The translations under genes were made by a program, and so were the position numbers. From a virus: a stretch of DNA of 21,566 bases. Location of the stretch: positions 1 to 21,566 of the IMG/VR virus record IMGVR_UViG_3300047408_000045; one strand, 5' to 3'. The notes beneath the pieces are model-generated. The model searched no databases. It was not told the DNA's origin and saw only the letters and a program-made list of their open reading frames with translations. The first letter of the stretch is position 1; each line of letters begins with the position of its first letter. Of the stretch, positions 1 to 7,458 are shown piece after piece.

Positions 1-209
1 GGACTCCCCATACCGCGCGCGCTGGAGGAACGAACGCAGCGGCACGAGGCTAACGAACGCGCGCCCGCCCGTACGCGACCGGGCGCCTGTTTTCCTCACG
101 AGGTCGCCGCCCGCGCGCTGCGAATTTTTGGTGGCGAGGCCTACGCGCAACCCGTCCATTGTGGAAATTTTCTCTCGAACGAGCCGGGCCGGCCGGGATC
201 GGGGCGACA
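1..209. other. Left end, non-coding, cos-proximal
   Basis: No gene is supported before the terminase small subunit. The stretch holds a 9-bp direct repeat AACGAACGC at 29-37 and 52-60, and two AT-rich patches (about 122-130 and 163-175) that stand out in a very GC-rich genome. The first 12 bases complete a palindrome with the last 5 bases of the window. A non-coding strip between a cos site and terS normally carries terminase binding sites (cosB-like) and sometimes a late promoter. That role is inferred from position; I see no convincing -35/-10 pair. Confidence 0.5.
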
Positions 210-518
210 ATGGCCGGGATGGCTCGGATACGTACCCGCGTCGGCCGTGTCGAGGCCGGCCTAGAACGGCAGCTACGAGAAAGCCCGAATATCGGGCCGG
301 CCGAACGGTCGGCGCTGCGGTCGCAGGCCCGCGCGGTCGACGTCGGCGAGCGGCGCGGCGACGTCGACGCCGTGAGCCGTGCGAACGCCGTATACCTGAG
401 CCTGCGGGCGGCGGCTGGAATGACGAGGAACGATGAGCGAGCCGGCGACCCTTTCGACGCTTTCCTCGCCGACCTTGCCCGCGCCTCGCCCGGCGCTCGC
501 GACGGCGAGAACACTTAG
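210..518 (+). CDS. Terminase small subunit (probable)
   Basis: A 102-aa, charged, helical protein directly upstream of the large terminase. The family binds the packaging site and hands DNA to TerL. The start at 210 follows a GGGG at 201-204 with usual spacing; an ATG nine bases later (219) is the alternative. The N-terminal part is a basic/acidic helix (residues 5-25). The C-terminal segment reads DPFDAFLADLARA, and this acidic DPFDxFL tail is common in small terminases of actinophages as I know the family. The gene overlaps the next one by 86 nt in another frame, an unusually long overlap in this genome. Identification rests on position, size and the C-terminal pattern, not on a strong motif. 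Confidence 0.65.
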   Translation: MAGMARIRTRVGRVEAGLERQLRESPNIGPAERSALRSQARAVDVGERRGDVDAVSRANAVYLSLRAAAGMTRNDERAGDPFDAFLADLARASPGARDGENT

Positions 519-1941
519 CCGGGCGTCGTACGGGCCTGCGGTCGGCGCGCTCGGCCGGGCGATGGGCCGGCCGCTTATGCCGTGGCAGCAATACGTCGCC
601 GACGTCGCGCTCGAAATCGACGACGCCGGCCGTTTCGCGTATCAGCTCGTGCTCGTGACCGTGCCCAGGCAGTCGGGTAAGACGACGCTGTTCGGCGCCG
701 TGCTCGACCATCGGGCGATTGTGACGAGGGCGGCGCGCTGTTGGTACACGATGCAGACGCAGAAAGATGCGGTCGACTGGCTGACGAACGAACACTGGCC
801 GCTGCTCGCACCGTTCGGCGACCTCGTACGGCTGCGCCGTATGGCCGGCTCTGAGAACGTGCGATGGGTCCGTTCCGGCGGCCTCGTGCGGCCGTTTCCG
901 CCGAACCCGGCCGGGCTGCACGGCAAGGTATCCGACCTCGTCGTCGTCGACGAGGCCTGGTCGTTCGATTACGTGCGCGGCGTGCAGCTCGACCAGGCCA
1001 TCGTTCCGACGCAGGCGACGCGCCCGAATGCGCAGGTCTGGAAAGTGTCGACGGCCGGCGACGCCGGCTCGACCTGGTGGCTTGGTTCGGTCGAGGCGGG
1101 CCGGGCGGCCGTGCTCGCCGGCCGTACTGACGGCGTCGCCTATTTCGAGTGGTCGTGCGGCGACCTCGACCCTACGGACGAGGCGAGCTGGGCGGCCTAT
1201 CACCCGGCGTACGACCGTACGGTCGGCGCGCCGGCGATGCGGGCGGCGCTGGAGCTGCTCGGCCCTGACGAATTCGGCCGGGCGTACGGGAATCGGTGGA
1301 CGTCGCAGGTCGCGCGGGTGATTCCGCTCGCCGCGTGGCGGGCGGCGGCGGCGCCGGATCTCGCCGAACCTGAGCCCGGCAACCTCGCGCTCGGTTTCGA
1401 CGTCGCCGTCGACCGCAGCGACGCGGCCGTCGTCGCCGCATGGCGGCCGGGCGCCGGCGGCGCCGCTCGAGGAACCCCAAAATTCGAAATTGGCGGTCTG
1501 GAGCTCGCGGGCGGCGGCGCCTGTATCGAGGTCGCCGCGAGCGAGCCCGGCGTCGGCTGGGTCGCCGACCGTGTCGTCGAGCTGGTCGAGCGATGGCGCC
1601 CGCGTGCCGTGTTCTACGACGCGGCCGGGCCGGCGCTCGACGTCGCCGACGTGCTCGAACGGCGCGGCGTCGAGCTGGTCGGTATGAAGGCGCGCGAGTA
1701 CGCGGCGGCCTGCGCCGGCCTGTACGACGCGCTCGTCGCGGAGCCGCCGGCCGTGCAGATACGACCGCACGGCGACCTCGACGCGGCGGCGGCGGCGGCG
1801 GCGCGCCGTACGCTCGGCGACGCCTGGGCCTGGGGCCGGCGGCAGTCGAGCACGTCGATAGCGACCCTGACGGCGGCGACCGTCGCGCTCTGGGCGTACG
1901 ACCATGCGGCGTCTGACCTGGGCGTATTCCGCGTCTGGTGA
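433..1941 (+). CDS. terL: Terminase large subunit
   Basis: The packaging motor ATPase and headful/cos nuclease, 502 aa. The Walker A motif is VPRQSGKTT at residues 77-85 (K83). Walker B is LVVVDE at 169-174, followed by the A-W of the family. The RNase-H-like nuclease domain starts around residue 317, with D323 in GFDVAVDRSD and a second acidic site D396 in VFYDAAG, as expected for the metal-binding triad. The start at 433 has the ribosome site GAGGAA just upstream, although it lies inside the small terminase gene. The portal gene follows after 25 nt. Length is normal for terminases of HK97-type siphoviruses. Confident from motifs and context. Confidence 0.96.
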   Translation: MSEPATLSTLSSPTLPAPRPALATARTLSRASYGPAVGALGRAMGRPLMPWQQYVADVALEIDDAGRFAYQLVLVTVPRQSGKTTLFGAVLDHRAIVTRAARCWYTMQTQKDAVDWLTNEHWPLLAPFGDLVRLRRMAGSENVRWVRSGGLVRPFPPNPAGLHGKVSDLVVVDEAWSFDYVRGVQLDQAIVPTQATRPNAQVWKVSTAGDAGSTWWLGSVEAGRAAVLAGRTDGVAYFEWSCGDLDPTDEASWAAYHPAYDRTVGAPAMRAALELLGPDEFGRAYGNRWTSQVARVIPLAAWRAAAAPDLAEPEPGNLALGFDVAVDRSDAAVVAAWRPGAGGAARGTPKFEIGGLELAGGGACIEVAASEPGVGWVADRVVELVERWRPRAVFYDAAGPALDVADVLERRGVELVGMKAREYAAACAGLYDALVAEPPAVQIRPHGDLDAAAAAAARRTLGDAWAWGRRQSSTSIATLTAATVALWAYDHAASDLGVFRVW

Positions 1942-1966
1942 CGGGCCGGCCGTAGGCTCGGGCGCG

Positions 1967-3193
1967 ATGACGCTTACGGCGCCGCCGGTACAGGTCGGCC
2001 GGCCTGCGACTATCGGCGCGCGCGGCGGCGGGCTGATACTGCCGCCCGGCGCGGCCAGTACGTTCGGCATGCCCGGCCCGTACGTGTACGACATACGCAC
2101 CGCGCGGCGTATACCGGCCGTCGGGCGGGCCGTGCAGCTATACGCCGGCCTCGTGAAGCAAATGCCGATCGACGCCGTGCGCGGCTACGACCGTGTCGAG
2201 CCGCAGCCGCGTATCTTGGCGGCACCTGACCCTGACCGCGGCGGCTCGTGGTTCGTCGCCGTAAACGTCGAGGATTACCTGCTGGCCGGTAACGCCGTCG
2301 CGCTCGTGACGAAACGCGGCGCCGACGGCTGGCCGCTCGCCGTGCGATGGCTCGAAGCGGCGTACACGGCGATTGTCTGGAACGTCGACAATACGGTCGA
2401 CTACGCGTACCGCGGCCAGTACCTACCGTTCGAGGACGTGATACACGTACGGCGCGGCGCCGATCGGTCGTACCCGGTACGCGGCGTCGGCGTCGTCGAG
2501 GAATACCTGAGCACGCTCGACCGTGTCGCGATGGAGGAAGAATACGAGCGGGGCGCGCTCGCCGGCGGCGCCGTACCGTCGGTCGCCGTCGTCGCGCCGC
2601 AGTCGCAGATAACGCAAGAGGTCGCCGACGAGGCGAAAGCCGGCTGGCTCGCAAAATTCAGCGGGCCGCAGCGGGAGCCCGTCATTCTGCCTAGCGGTAC
2701 GCAGGTAATTCCGCTCGCATGGTCGCCGACCGATACGCAGCTCGTCGAGGCGCGCCGTATGAGCCTGCTCGACGTCGCGAACATCTTTAACCTTGACGGC
2801 TACTGGGTAGGCGCGCCCGTCGCCGGGATGACGTACCGCACGGCCGGCCCGCAGTATCAGCAAATTTTGCGTACGAGCCTCGAACCCGTGCTCGCCGATT
2901 TCGAGGACGTCTGGAGTGCGGCGCTACTGCCGCGCGGTACGTTCGCACGTTTCCGACGGTCGCAGCTCCTACGCGAAGATCTCGCGACGTCGGCGACCGC
3001 GGCGGCCGGCCTGTACGCGGCCGGTATCTGGACGCAAGGCGAGGCGCGCGTCGCGACGGGCGTACCGCCGAACGCGCCGGGCGGCGTCGGCGCGATGGCC
3101 GACGTACTCGCGCCCGCGCCCGCCTCGACCTCGCCGGCGCTGCCGGCGCAGCCGGGCGAACCGACCGACCAGACCGTAGGAGGTCTGCCGTGA
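1967..3193 (+). CDS. Portal protein (HK97-type)
   Basis: A 408-aa protein forming the dodecameric channel at the capsid vertex through which DNA is packaged and ejected. It lies between TerL and the prohead protease, the canonical place. Family signs include a central region with an xPFEDVIHVRR-like strand segment (around residues 150-165) and SLLDVANIFNLDGYWVG (about 265-281), equivalent to the portal stretch where the clip and stem helices meet. The C-terminal tail is rich in Ala and Pro. I chose the ATG at 1967 rather than in-frame starts inside terL, because the upstream codons read like a shadow of terL. It ends in an AGGAGG-containing segment that serves as the ribosome site of the next gene. 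Confidence 0.93.
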   Translation: MTLTAPPVQVGRPATIGARGGGLILPPGAASTFGMPGPYVYDIRTARRIPAVGRAVQLYAGLVKQMPIDAVRGYDRVEPQPRILAAPDPDRGGSWFVAVNVEDYLLAGNAVALVTKRGADGWPLAVRWLEAAYTAIVWNVDNTVDYAYRGQYLPFEDVIHVRRGADRSYPVRGVGVVEEYLSTLDRVAMEEEYERGALAGGAVPSVAVVAPQSQITQEVADEAKAGWLAKFSGPQREPVILPSGTQVIPLAWSPTDTQLVEARRMSLLDVANIFNLDGYWVGAPVAGMTYRTAGPQYQQILRTSLEPVLADFEDVWSAALLPRGTFARFRRSQLLREDLATSATAAAGLYAAGIWTQGEARVATGVPPNAPGGVGAMADVLAPAPASTSPALPAQPGEPTDQTVGGLP

Positions 3194-3843
3194 CCGTCAT
3201 AGCAAGCGAGCAGCGGGCGCTCGTCGTCGACCTCGTGCTGCGCGACGCGCAGGCCGTCGGCGCCGGCCGCACGTACCACTACCTCGAAGGCCGGGCCGTG
3301 CCGTACGACGTGTTCGCAGACGTCGGATTCTTCCTAGAGCAGCACGCCGCCGGCTCGTTCGAGCGGTCGACGAAAGCCGGCTCGGGCCGGGCGCTGCCGC
3401 TCCTACTGTTCCACGAGAATCGGACGTTTCCTATCGGGACGGCGACGGGCTGGGAACACGCGAACGGCGGCCTCGACGGCGTCTGGAAGCTCGCCGATAG
3501 CGCGGAGGCGCAGCGGGCCGCGAAGGCCGCCGACGACGGCGAGCTGCGCGGCCTGAGTATCGGTTTCACTCCCATCGTTTCCGACTGGGAGTACGTCGAG
3601 GACTGGAATCCTGACCTGGGGCCCGCGCATATCGACCGTGTGACCCGCCTCGAAAGCCGGCTCGTCGAGGTATCGCTGACGCCGACGCCGGCATTCGACG
3701 CCGCGGAGGTCGCCGCCGTACGTACCGCGTTCACGGTCGAGCAGCGGCACGCCGCGGCACGAGCGGCGGGCCGTGGGCCGCGCCCGCGCGAGGTCGATGC
3801 TTGGCGCGACGTCGTCGAGCGTTTACGCTCGGTCGAGCACTAG
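3190..3843 (+). CDS. Prohead protease (capsid maturation, S78-like)
   Basis: A 217-aa serine protease that cleaves the scaffold domain of the capsid protein during head maturation. The GTG start overlaps the portal stop (GTGA), and AGGAGG lies at 3179-3184. Catalytic residues of the HK97-protease family are visible: His75 in LFHENRTFPIG and Ser123 in ELRGLSIGF, with the SLTPTPAF segment that usually closes the fold. The C-terminus ends at a TAG. The 144 nt after that stop still look coding-like in a shifted frame, so the gene may once have been longer (see findings). Cytoplasmic, inside the assembling prohead. Confidence 0.92.
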   Translation: MTVIASEQRALVVDLVLRDAQAVGAGRTYHYLEGRAVPYDVFADVGFFLEQHAAGSFERSTKAGSGRALPLLLFHENRTFPIGTATGWEHANGGLDGVWKLADSAEAQRAAKAADDGELRGLSIGFTPIVSDWEYVEDWNPDLGPAHIDRVTRLESRLVEVSLTPTPAFDAAEVAAVRTAFTVEQRHAAARAAGRGPRPREVDAWRDVVERLRSVEH

Positions 3844-3987
3844 ACCGCGGCCGACCCGTCGTACGGGCCGCCTCTCGGCCAGGCGTGCGAGGCGTCGAGC
3901 CCGCGCCGCCGTTCGAGGCGACCGAAACGGCAGTCGAGATCTCGCACCTGGGCGCTACCGAAACGCTCGACGTACGGAAGGCCTGCC
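3844..3987 (+). pseudogene. Coding-like gap between protease and capsid genes
   Basis: This 144-nt gap has no gene with a good ribosome site. Codon choice is nevertheless coding-like. Directly after the TAG the protease frame reads ADPSYGPPLGQACEA. From the GTG at 3885 the next frame reads EPAPPFEATETAVEISHLG with strong G/C at third positions, and it stays open far into the capsid gene. This fits a decayed C-terminal extension of the protease (stop plus frameshift) or a small overlapping gene starting at 3885. Neither can be proved from the sequence. The last bases hold GGAAGG, the ribosome site of the capsid gene. Confidence 0.35.
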
Positions 3988-5325
3988 ATGAACCCGGTAC
4001 TCGAAAGCCTGCGCGCGCAGCGCGCCGAACAAATCTCGACACTCGACGCGATTCTCGACCAGGTCGACGAACGCGACCTCGTCGACGCCGAACGGTCGCT
4101 GCTCGTCGCGGGCCGCGAACGTATCGCCGCGATCGACGCGCAAATCGAGCCGCTCGCCGCGTTCGAGGCGCTGCGGCAGTCGCACGCCGACACGGTCGCG
4201 ACGCTGCCCGCGCCGACGTCGCCGGCGGGCCGCCGCCTCGACGTCGCCGAACGGCCGCCGCTGTACCGCACGGCCGGCGAATTCCTCGTCGACTACCTGC
4301 GCGCGCACGGGATTACCGAACGGGGCGTACGCGACGAGCAGGCCGCCGCCCGCGTGCAGCAATCGCGCGCCGTCGGCGACCAGACCACCGGCAGCACGCC
4401 GGGCCTCATGCCGTCAACCATCGTCGGCGCCGTCGTGAACCTGATCGACGCGAACCGGCCGCTCATTACGAGCCTGGGCGGCGCGAAGGCGATGGGCGGT
4501 ATTCCCGGTACGGCGTTCGGCCGGCCGAAGATCACGGTACACGCGCTCGCCGGGAAACAGTCGGCCGAGAAAACCGCGCTCGCAACACGCGCCATGACTG
4601 TTAGCAATGTTCAATTCGTCAAGGAAACGCACGGCGGCACCGTCGATATCAGCCGGCAAGATATCGACTGGAGCAGCCCGGCCGCCTGGGACATTCTCGT
4701 CCGCGACCTCGCCGACGTGTACGCCGTCGAAACCGAAACGACGGTCGCCGCCGCGTTTAAGGCCGCGGCGGCCGGGACGGCGCCGCCGGCGCTGCCCGCC
4801 GCGCCGGTACTGGCCGACTGGACGAAGGCGCTTTACACGGCCGCGATGCATTCGTACAGCGCGGGCGGCCGCATGCCGAACGTCATCTGGTGCAGTCTCG
4901 ACGTCTGGGCCGGGATGGGCGCGCAGGTCGACCAGGCGCGCCTCGTGCTGCCGCAAGGCGGAAATCAGGACAACGCCGCCGGCAGCTCGACGCTCGCCGA
5001 TTTCCGCGGCGACGTGCTCGGCCTGCCGCGCGTCGTCGTTCCGACATTCCCCGCGAAGACGTGCATCGTCGGGAATTCGGCGTACTACGAGGCCTACGAG
5101 GAAGTAATCGGCCTGCTCTCGGTTATCGAGCCGTCGATTCTCGGCGTACAGGTCGCGTACGGCGGCTACCTCGCTTACGGGGCGATGGCGCCGACGGCGC
5201 TCATTCCGCTCGACCTGAGCGCCGTCACCGGCCTACCGACGGCGCTCGAAGCGAGCGTGCTCGACGACGGCGACGGCGACGCCGACGACGCCGGTAACGG
5301 CGGCACTAAGGCACGAGGGAAGTAA
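3988..5325 (+). CDS. Major capsid protein (HK97 fold)
   Basis: A 445-aa capsid subunit. Residues 1-75 form a charged coiled coil with repeated RxEQ, DERDLVDAE and AAIDAQIE blocks. This is the delta/scaffold domain that the upstream protease would remove. Around residues 95-140 a Gly/Thr-rich linker leads into the folded capsid domain. It includes LMPSTIVGAVVNLIDANRPL, which resembles the start of the mature protein, and the GGTVDISRQDIDW strand typical of actinophage capsids. The C-terminus is an acidic Asp/Gly tail (DDGDGDADDAG). The start is preceded by GGAAGG. Neighbours (protease before, head-tail connector after) confirm the call. Confidence 0.93.
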   Translation: MNPVLESLRAQRAEQISTLDAILDQVDERDLVDAERSLLVAGRERIAAIDAQIEPLAAFEALRQSHADTVATLPAPTSPAGRRLDVAERPPLYRTAGEFLVDYLRAHGITERGVRDEQAAARVQQSRAVGDQTTGSTPGLMPSTIVGAVVNLIDANRPLITSLGGAKAMGGIPGTAFGRPKITVHALAGKQSAEKTALATRAMTVSNVQFVKETHGGTVDISRQDIDWSSPAAWDILVRDLADVYAVETETTVAAAFKAAAAGTAPPALPAAPVLADWTKALYTAAMHSYSAGGRMPNVIWCSLDVWAGMGAQVDQARLVLPQGGNQDNAAGSSTLADFRGDVLGLPRVVVPTFPAKTCIVGNSAYYEAYEEVIGLLSVIEPSILGVQVAYGGYLAYGAMAPTALIPLDLSAVTGLPTALEASVLDDGDGDADDAGNGGTKARGK

Positions 5326-5331
5326 CGCGCG

Positions 5332-5655
5332 ATGGCGGCCTGGCCGAACCTGGCGGCAGTACGTACGTTCCTGCGACTACAGCCTGACGCTGCGCAGGAC
5401 GCCGTTATAGGTTCGGCCCTGGCCGCCGCCGTCGATTACGGCGTCGGCCGTTACAACGGCCGCTACGACGCCGACGCGCTCGACGTGCCCGACTCTGGGT
5501 ATCAGGCGTGCCTACTCCATGCGGCGAAGCTGTACCGGCGGCGCGATTCGGTCGACGGCACTATCGGATTCGGCGAAACAGTAATCAGGATCGGCCGTTA
5601 CGACGCCGATATCGACAATCTGTACGCGCAGCACGCGCCGCTCGTATTCGGATGA
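5332..5655 (+). CDS. Head-tail connector (adaptor, gp6-like)
   Basis: A 107-aa helical protein directly after the capsid gene, where HK97 gp6-type adaptors sit. Adaptors form a ring under the portal. Visible features are an N-terminal LAAVRTFLRLQP segment, a helix DAVIGSALAAAVDYGV, and a conserved-looking ACLLHAAKLYRRRDSVDGT segment. The latter matches the A-x-L-x-A-x-x-x-YRRR pattern of the family. The ribosome site is GGGAAG about 10 nt upstream. The gene overlaps the next by an ATGA. Confidence 0.8.
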   Translation: MAAWPNLAAVRTFLRLQPDAAQDAVIGSALAAAVDYGVGRYNGRYDADALDVPDSGYQACLLHAAKLYRRRDSVDGTIGFGETVIRIGRYDADIDNLYAQHAPLVFG

Positions 5656-6035
5656 GCTGGGAACGGCAGCCCGTCGCCGCCGCGCTCGTCGGGATGCTCG
5701 GGCCGCTCGACCCGTCGGTATCCGTGTTCGAGGCGCCGCCGCCGACGTTTAATCCACCCGCCTGGATCGTCTGGTACCCGCAGACCGTGACGTACGACGC
5801 GTTCGCGTTCGGTATCGACCTCGTCGTACTGCCGATCCTCTGCGTCGCCGGGCTCGGCGAATGGGATCGCGTCGACGGCCTCGTCGTCGCCGCGAAGAAA
5901 GCCGTCGACGCCGACCCGCAGCTCGCCGGCTCGGTCGCCGTCGCGAAAGCGGCGACGAATTCAGGATGGCGGCAGCTCGCCGTCGCCGGCGCCGACTATC
6001 TCGGCGCCGACCTCGTACTCGAAATTCGCGCGTAG
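5652..6035 (+). CDS. Tail terminator (probable)
   Basis: A 127-aa protein between the connector and the major tail protein. Tail terminators cap the tail tube and fix its length. The pattern fits: an N-terminal helix, FNPPAWIVWYPQTVTYDAF, then a hydrophobic strand LVVLPILCVAG, and a helix that includes DGLVVAAKKAV before GSVAVAKA. In gpU-like terminators the same order of PPA-V-V, central hydrophobic strand and helix is seen. The start ATG at 5652 overlaps the upstream stop. A head-tail stopper is the main alternative; no separate stopper gene was found, so one of the small neck proteins may do that job. Confidence 0.65.
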   Translation: MSWERQPVAAALVGMLGPLDPSVSVFEAPPPTFNPPAWIVWYPQTVTYDAFAFGIDLVVLPILCVAGLGEWDRVDGLVVAAKKAVDADPQLAGSVAVAKAATNSGWRQLAVAGADYLGADLVLEIRA

Positions 6036-6048
6036 AAAGGCGCCCGCT

Positions 6049-6558
6049 ATGACTGACGTAATGGAAGATACCGGCGGCAACGGCGGCGAACCGACGCCGA
6101 CCGTATCGGCTGCCGACCCGACGCCGCCCGCCTCGATCGCGCCGGTAATGATGACCGACGCCTACGTCGAGATCGGCGGCGCGAACCTGAGCTGCCTCGG
6201 TATCGAGGTCAGTATCGAGCCGGAAAACAAGCCGATCGAGCTAACGACATTCTGCGGCGTCGTCGACTATCCCGGCCCTGTCAAATGGCACTTTAAGGCG
6301 AAGCTCGCGCAGGATTTCAGCGTCGGCTCGACCGACGCGACGCTTACCGCGGCGCTGACCGCGTACGCGGCGGCCGGTACCGCCTGCCCGTTCCGCGTAC
6401 GTGCCTACAAGGGCCGCGCGGTTTCGGCGACGAATCCGTCGTTCGAGGGAACGATGATTCCGCAGGCGTACACGCTGTTCGGCGGCGCGGCCGGCGCCGC
6501 GAGCGAGGTCGACGTCGACTGGATCCTGAAGGCGCCGCCGTCGCGCGTCATTACCTGA
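6049..6558 (+). CDS. Major tail protein
   Basis: A 169-aa tail tube subunit. The N-terminal 30 residues are a flexible Gly/Pro/Thr-rich arm. The remainder is beta-rich: DAYVEIGGANLSCLGIEVSIE, then a helix-strand region, and a C-terminal EVDVDWIL strand typical of tube proteins. It lies between the tail terminator and the chaperones/tape measure, as in many siphoviruses. GAAAGG precedes the start. Low lysine and high Thr/Ala are normal for tube proteins. The call rests on size, beta pattern and position. Confidence 0.78.
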   Translation: MTDVMEDTGGNGGEPTPTVSAADPTPPASIAPVMMTDAYVEIGGANLSCLGIEVSIEPENKPIELTTFCGVVDYPGPVKWHFKAKLAQDFSVGSTDATLTAALTAYAAAGTACPFRVRAYKGRAVSATNPSFEGTMIPQAYTLFGGAAGAASEVDVDWILKAPPSRVIT

Positions 6559-6570
6559 GGCCGGCGCAGG

Positions 6571-7023
6571 ATGGCGCAGCCGGCCGTCGTCGGTATCGTC
6601 GGTATGGCCGCGCTGCGACGCGACCTGAAACATCTGACCGACGACGTCACGAGCCCGCTCTATAAGGCGATACGCGAGGCCGGGAAGAATGCCGTCGAGC
6701 CCGTCGCCGCGCTCACGCGCGAGCGACTGCCGCACGGTACCGGCGCGCTCGCCGGCAGCGTACGTACGAGCGGCACGCGCACGGGCGGCGCCGTACGTTT
6801 CGGCAGTAAGACGCGCCCGTATGCCGGCTGGGTCGAATTCGGCGGCTCGCGACCTGACGGCAGCTCACGCGAATACGTCGCGACCGGGCGGTACCTATTC
6901 CCGGCGGCGCGCGACCTCGCCGGTACCGCCGCGGAGCATTACAGCGCGGCGCTCGCCGCCGTATTCGCCCGCTCGGGAATCTGGACGAACGATACGAACG
7001 ACGGGAGCCGCGTACATGACTGA
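6571..7023 (+). CDS. HK97 gp10-like head-tail/tail completion protein
   Basis: A 150-aa protein with the hallmark of the HK97 gp10 family: a basic helix, PHGTGALAGSVRTSGT, then YAGWVEFGGSRP and an aromatic GRYLFPAARD segment. These proteins act at the head-tail junction or in tail completion. The usual place is upstream of the major tail gene; here it is downstream, between the major tail protein and the tail chaperones. The stop overlaps the start of the chaperone gene by 8 nt. Confidence 0.8.
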   Translation: MAQPAVVGIVGMAALRRDLKHLTDDVTSPLYKAIREAGKNAVEPVAALTRERLPHGTGALAGSVRTSGTRTGGAVRFGSKTRPYAGWVEFGGSRPDGSSREYVATGRYLFPAARDLAGTAAEHYSAALAAVFARSGIWTNDTNDGSRVHD

Positions 7024-7351
7024 GCACGAGCAGCTCGACGACGACGTCGTAATCGAGCCCGACCGACCGTTACGGCTGAGCGCCGACGCGATCCGCGCGC
7101 TGACGAAAGCGACCGGGCGTACGTTCTCTGACCTGATGGCCGACGACGACGACGAGGCGAACCGCGTGCAGGTAATGGCATTCGCGGAGCTGCACCGCCG
7201 GCACGCGCGGCTCGGCCACTTGCCCGACGCGAGCGAGCTATGGGAACGGGCCGCGCTCGTGCCCGTCGATTTCGTCGCGCCGGCGCCCGTCGACCCTTTA
7301 GGCGACGCTGGTTCGACAACCTCGCCGCCTTCTGCCGGTACTGGCGACTAA
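7016..7351 (+). CDS. Tail assembly chaperone, short form (gpG-like)
   Basis: A 111-aa acidic protein made when ribosomes do not frameshift. Tail chaperones of this type bind the tape measure during tail assembly and are absent from the virion. It carries a helical segment RLSADAIRALTKATG and an acidic run DDDDEA near residues 45-50. The last 16 residues (after residue 95) are low-complexity Gly/Ser/Thr/Pro, typical of the unshifted end. Position directly before the tape measure is diagnostic together with the slippery site. Confidence 0.82.
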   Translation: MTEHEQLDDDVVIEPDRPLRLSADAIRALTKATGRTFSDLMADDDDEANRVQVMAFAELHRRHARLGHLPDASELWERAALVPVDFVAPAPVDPLGDAGSTTSPPSAGTGD

Positions 7352-7458
7352 CGCCGGATGAGGTCGACGCGCTCGACGACGAAACGTACACGGCGTTCGT
7401 TCGTTTCATGGAGCGCGAAGCACGCGAGATCGAGAAGGCGAGCAAGGCGCGCCGGTAA
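7016..7458 (+). CDS. Tail assembly chaperone, -1 frameshift product (gpGT-like)
   Basis: The long form made by a -1 ribosomal frameshift at 7294-7300. The first 95 residues are shared with the short form. Translation then continues from base 7300 in the -1 frame for 52 residues, giving about 147 aa. The extension contains WFDNLAAFCRYWRLTPDEVD and ends in a charged helix EREAREIEKASKARR. This is well-formed protein with GC-rich codons and no start of its own, as expected for a T domain that recruits the tape measure. The stop TAA overlaps the ATG of the tape measure gene. Confidence 0.82.
7294..7300 (+). promoter_or_regulatory. Programmed -1 frameshift slippery heptamer
   Basis: CCCTTTA, in frame as C-CCT-TTA, matches the canonical X-XXY-YYZ rule. 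After slippage the tRNAs re-pair on CCC-TTT. It sits exactly where the downstream -1 frame becomes protein-like. The A-site codon TTA is infrequent in GC-rich genomes and could slow the ribosome. I did not identify a definite downstream pseudoknot. Confidence 0.85.

Noticed and set aside
2010-2863. Several long minus-strand frames in the structural region
   Set aside because: They mirror real genes, are Arg/Ala-rich and lack motifs or ribosome sites, as expected in GC-rich DNA.
3801-4604. 267-aa frame overlapping the capsid gene
   Set aside because: The part within the capsid gene is Arg-rich shadow sequence. Only the short segment before 3988 looks coding-like and is listed separately.
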